A stretch of DNA of 64,000 nt from Fodinibacter sp963800505 (lineage in GTDB: Bacteria; Actinomycetota; Actinomycetes; Actinomycetales; Dermatophilaceae): assembly GCA_963800505.1 (NCBI GenBank), contig CAWDBL010000002.1, positions 1-64,000 on the forward strand. Reading direction: 5' to 3'. Each line of letters starts with the position of its first letter. Within the stretch, counting starts at the first letter, position 1. The notes below the pieces were generated by a model, which saw nothing but the letters and a program-made list of their open reading frames with translations, had not been told where the DNA came from and made no database searches. Made by a program: the position numbers and the translations under genes. Of the stretch, positions 62,403-64,000 are shown piece after piece.

Positions 62403-62409
62403 CGTCCCC

Positions 62410-63384
62410 ATGCCGAGCCTCCCCGTGGTCCTCGACGTCGACACCGGAGTCGACGACGCCTGCGCGATCCTCCTCGCCGCGCTGCACCCGCGGCTCGACC
62501 TGCGCGCGGTGACCTGTGTCGGCGGCAACGCCCCGCTGGCCGACGTCGTGCGCAACACCCTGATGGTGCTCGAGACGGCCGGGCGCAGCGACGTGCCCGT
62601 GGGCGTCGGTGCCTCGCGCCCCATCCTCGAGGAGCCGGTCGACGCACGGCACGTGCACGGTGCCGACGGCATGGCCGACCTCGGGATGCCGGCGCCCACC
62701 TTCGCGCCCGACCCGCGCCCGGCGATCGACCTCCTGCGCGACACCATCGACGCCCAGGCCGACGCCGGTGCCCCCGTCACCGTCGTGCCGCTGGCCCCGA
62801 TGACCAACCTCGCGCTGCTCGCCCGGGTGCACCCGCAGGCCTTCGCGCGGATCGGCCGGATCGTCTTCATGGGGGGTGGCGTCGAGATCAGCAACGCCAC
62901 CGCCGCGGCCGAGTTCAACGTCTTCCACGACCCGGAGGCCGCCGCCATGGTGCTGGCCACCTGTGCCGAGCACGACGTCCCCGTCACGATGTACGGCCTC
63001 GACGTCTTCTACGGCCCCCTCGTCACCGACGTGCAGGTGGAGGCGCTGCGCGAGCTCGACACCCCGGTCGCGCACCTCGCCGCGGGGCTCATCTCGTTCC
63101 ACCACCGCCGGTTCGCCAACGCCGGGGCGACGATCGGCGACGCGGGCGCCGTCGGCATCCTCGTCGAGCCGGATGCCGTGTGCACGCGGCGGCTGCCGGT
63201 GCGGGTCGAGCTCGCGGGCACCTGGACCCGCGGCCGCACGGTCGTCGACCGGCGCGACTGGAGCGGCGACCTCGCCCACGACCCGCACGGCCTGGCCGCG
63301 ACGATGGTCGACGTGGCCCTGACCGTCGACGGGCCGCGGATCGCCGACCTCTGGGTGCGCACCGTGCGGGGGGAGGCGTCGTGA
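62410..63384 (+). CDS. Nucleoside hydrolase
   Basis: Hydrolyses N-glycosidic bonds of ribonucleosides to base and ribose. 324 aa. VVLDVDTGVDDACAILLAAL carries the Asp cluster that binds Ca2+; GGNAPLADVVRNTL, the VPLAPMTNLALL segment and MGGGVEISNATAAAEFNVFHDPEAA with the catalytic and ribose-binding residues follow. Specificity (pyrimidine, purine or inosine-uridine) cannot be assigned. GTGA overlap with the ribokinase gene, which would phosphorylate the ribose released. Confidence 0.93.
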   Translation: MPSLPVVLDVDTGVDDACAILLAALHPRLDLRAVTCVGGNAPLADVVRNTLMVLETAGRSDVPVGVGASRPILEEPVDARHVHGADGMADLGMPAPTFAPDPRPAIDLLRDTIDAQADAGAPVTVVPLAPMTNLALLARVHPQAFARIGRIVFMGGGVEISNATAAAEFNVFHDPEAAAMVLATCAEHDVPVTMYGLDVFYGPLVTDVQVEALRELDTPVAHLAAGLISFHHRRFANAGATIGDAGAVGILVEPDAVCTRRLPVRVELAGTWTRGRTVVDRRDWSGDLAHDPHGLAATMVDVALTVDGPRIADLWVRTVRGEAS

Positions 63385-64000
63385 GCGGGCGCGTGCTGGT
63401 GCTCGGGTCGCTCAACGTCGACCTCGTCACCCGCGTCGAGCGCCACCCCCGGCCGGGGGAGACCGTGCTCGGCGAGGGTCTCGAGCAGCTGGCGGGGGGC
63501 AAGGGAGCGAACCAGGCCGTCGCGGCGGCATCCGCGGGCGCGAGCGTCGCCATGGTCGGGTGCGTCGGCGACGACGCGGGCGGCACCGCCTACCGTGCCC
63601 GGCTCGAACGGCTCGGCATCGACGTGAGCGGTGTGCGCGTCGTCGAGGGAGCCCCGAGCGGGCACGCCCTCATCGCGGTGTCCGACGACGGGGAGAACTC
63701 GATCGTGGTCATCCCCGGCGCCAACGACCTGCTCGACGAGCGCGAGGTCGACGCGGTCGACGACCTCGGACCCGGTGACGTCCTCGTCGTGCAGCTGGAA
63801 GTGCCCCGTGAGATCGTCTGCGTCGCGGTGCGGCGGGCCGCCGGGCGCGGGGCGCGGGTGGTTCTCAACACCGCGCCGTATGCCGCACTGCCCGCCGACG
63901 TCGTGGCGCTCGCCGACCCGGTGGTCGCCAACGAGCACGAGATGGCAGCGCTCGCCGAGGCCGGCGCCGAACCGCGCTCGCTGCTGGTGACCTTCGGGGC
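63381..64000 (+). CDS. rbsK: Ribokinase (5' part, cut by window end)
   Basis: PfkB-family kinase, 206 codons visible, no stop before the window end. VLVLGSLNVDLVTRVERHP and GGKGANQAVAAASAGASVAMVG are the ribokinase start and sugar-binding motifs; IVVIPGANDLL follows. The catalytic GAGD region lies beyond the window. GTG overlaps the nucleoside hydrolase stop, making a ribonucleoside salvage operon. Confidence 0.92.
   Translation, partial: MSGRVLVLGSLNVDLVTRVERHPRPGETVLGEGLEQLAGGKGANQAVAAASAGASVAMVGCVGDDAGGTAYRARLERLGIDVSGVRVVEGAPSGHALIAVSDDGENSIVVIPGANDLLDEREVDAVDDLGPGDVLVVQLEVPREIVCVAVRRAAGRGARVVLNTAPYAALPADVVALADPVVANEHEMAALAEAGAEPRSLLVTFG

Overview
High-GC actinobacterial chromosome segment of 64 kb. 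The mycothiol S-conjugate amidase (mca), the actinobacterial short-chain cis-prenyltransferase, DUF501 and DUF4307 proteins, frequent GTG starts and many apparently leaderless genes all fit Actinomycetota. An Intrasporangiaceae-like member of Micrococcales is my best guess, but the family is an inference. About 60 protein genes and one tRNA are packed tightly, with many 4-bp ATGA/GTGA overlaps. I saw no insertion sequence, integrase, phage gene or CRISPR array.

Layout. (1) 0-16.6 kb: mfd, a SurA-like lipoprotein and mazG, then eno, ftsB-like, DUF501 and ppx. From memory this is the Rv1020-Rv1026 order of Mycobacterium tuberculosis. Here it is interrupted by about 8 kb holding a pseudouridine catabolic pair (psuK-psuG), a very large SARP/BTAD-AAA regulator and a divergent hemerythrin/NmrA pair. 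(2) 16.6-25.8 kb: PadR/HAAS signalling pair, tRNA-Leu(UAA), Bax-inhibitor-like membrane protein, gluconate kinase-permease, thiolase, RidA, SGNH hydrolase, hotdog thioesterase. (3) 25.8-41 kb: SAM methyltransferase, the transsulfuration genes cbs and metB separated by a DUF1992 protein, a dienoyl-CoA reductase, a DUF3072 protein and msrA, then a GlmL/MutL ATPase, a class V aminotransferase, a MycE-like O-methyltransferase, a VOC protein with a DrrAB-type exporter, a NifX-like protein and a frameshifted phzF gene. A repeat-rich 1-kb non-coding stretch follows. (4) 41.2-49 kb: greA, DUF4307, mca, a small membrane protein, hemolysin III, uppS-like, phoH2, a secreted lytic-transglycosylase-like protein, coaA. 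This again resembles a block of the M. tuberculosis chromosome (Rv1074c-Rv1095). (5) 49-57.8 kb: a compact one-direction run glmS-acpS-nnrD-alr-hydrolase-tsaE-tsaB-rimI-tsaD, covering amino sugar, D-alanine, acyl carrier and t6A-tRNA functions. (6) 57.8-64 kb: GH3 lipoprotein, a CotH-type surface protein, nucleoside hydrolase and a ribokinase cut by the window end.

The most unusual signal is a family of 14 palindromic units, each exactly 34 bp, with core GACC-AATA-GGTC and outer GTC...GAC arms. They occur in five clusters. Four clusters are intergenic. The fifth lies in frame inside the NAD(P)H-hydrate repair gene, adding 28 codons. Other notable points are a duplicated ppx start forming a 21-codon relay ORF, a tRNA-Leu(UAA) with a short variable loop, a widespread GGATGCC word that shapes codon choice, and perfect or near-perfect dyads in several promoter regions.
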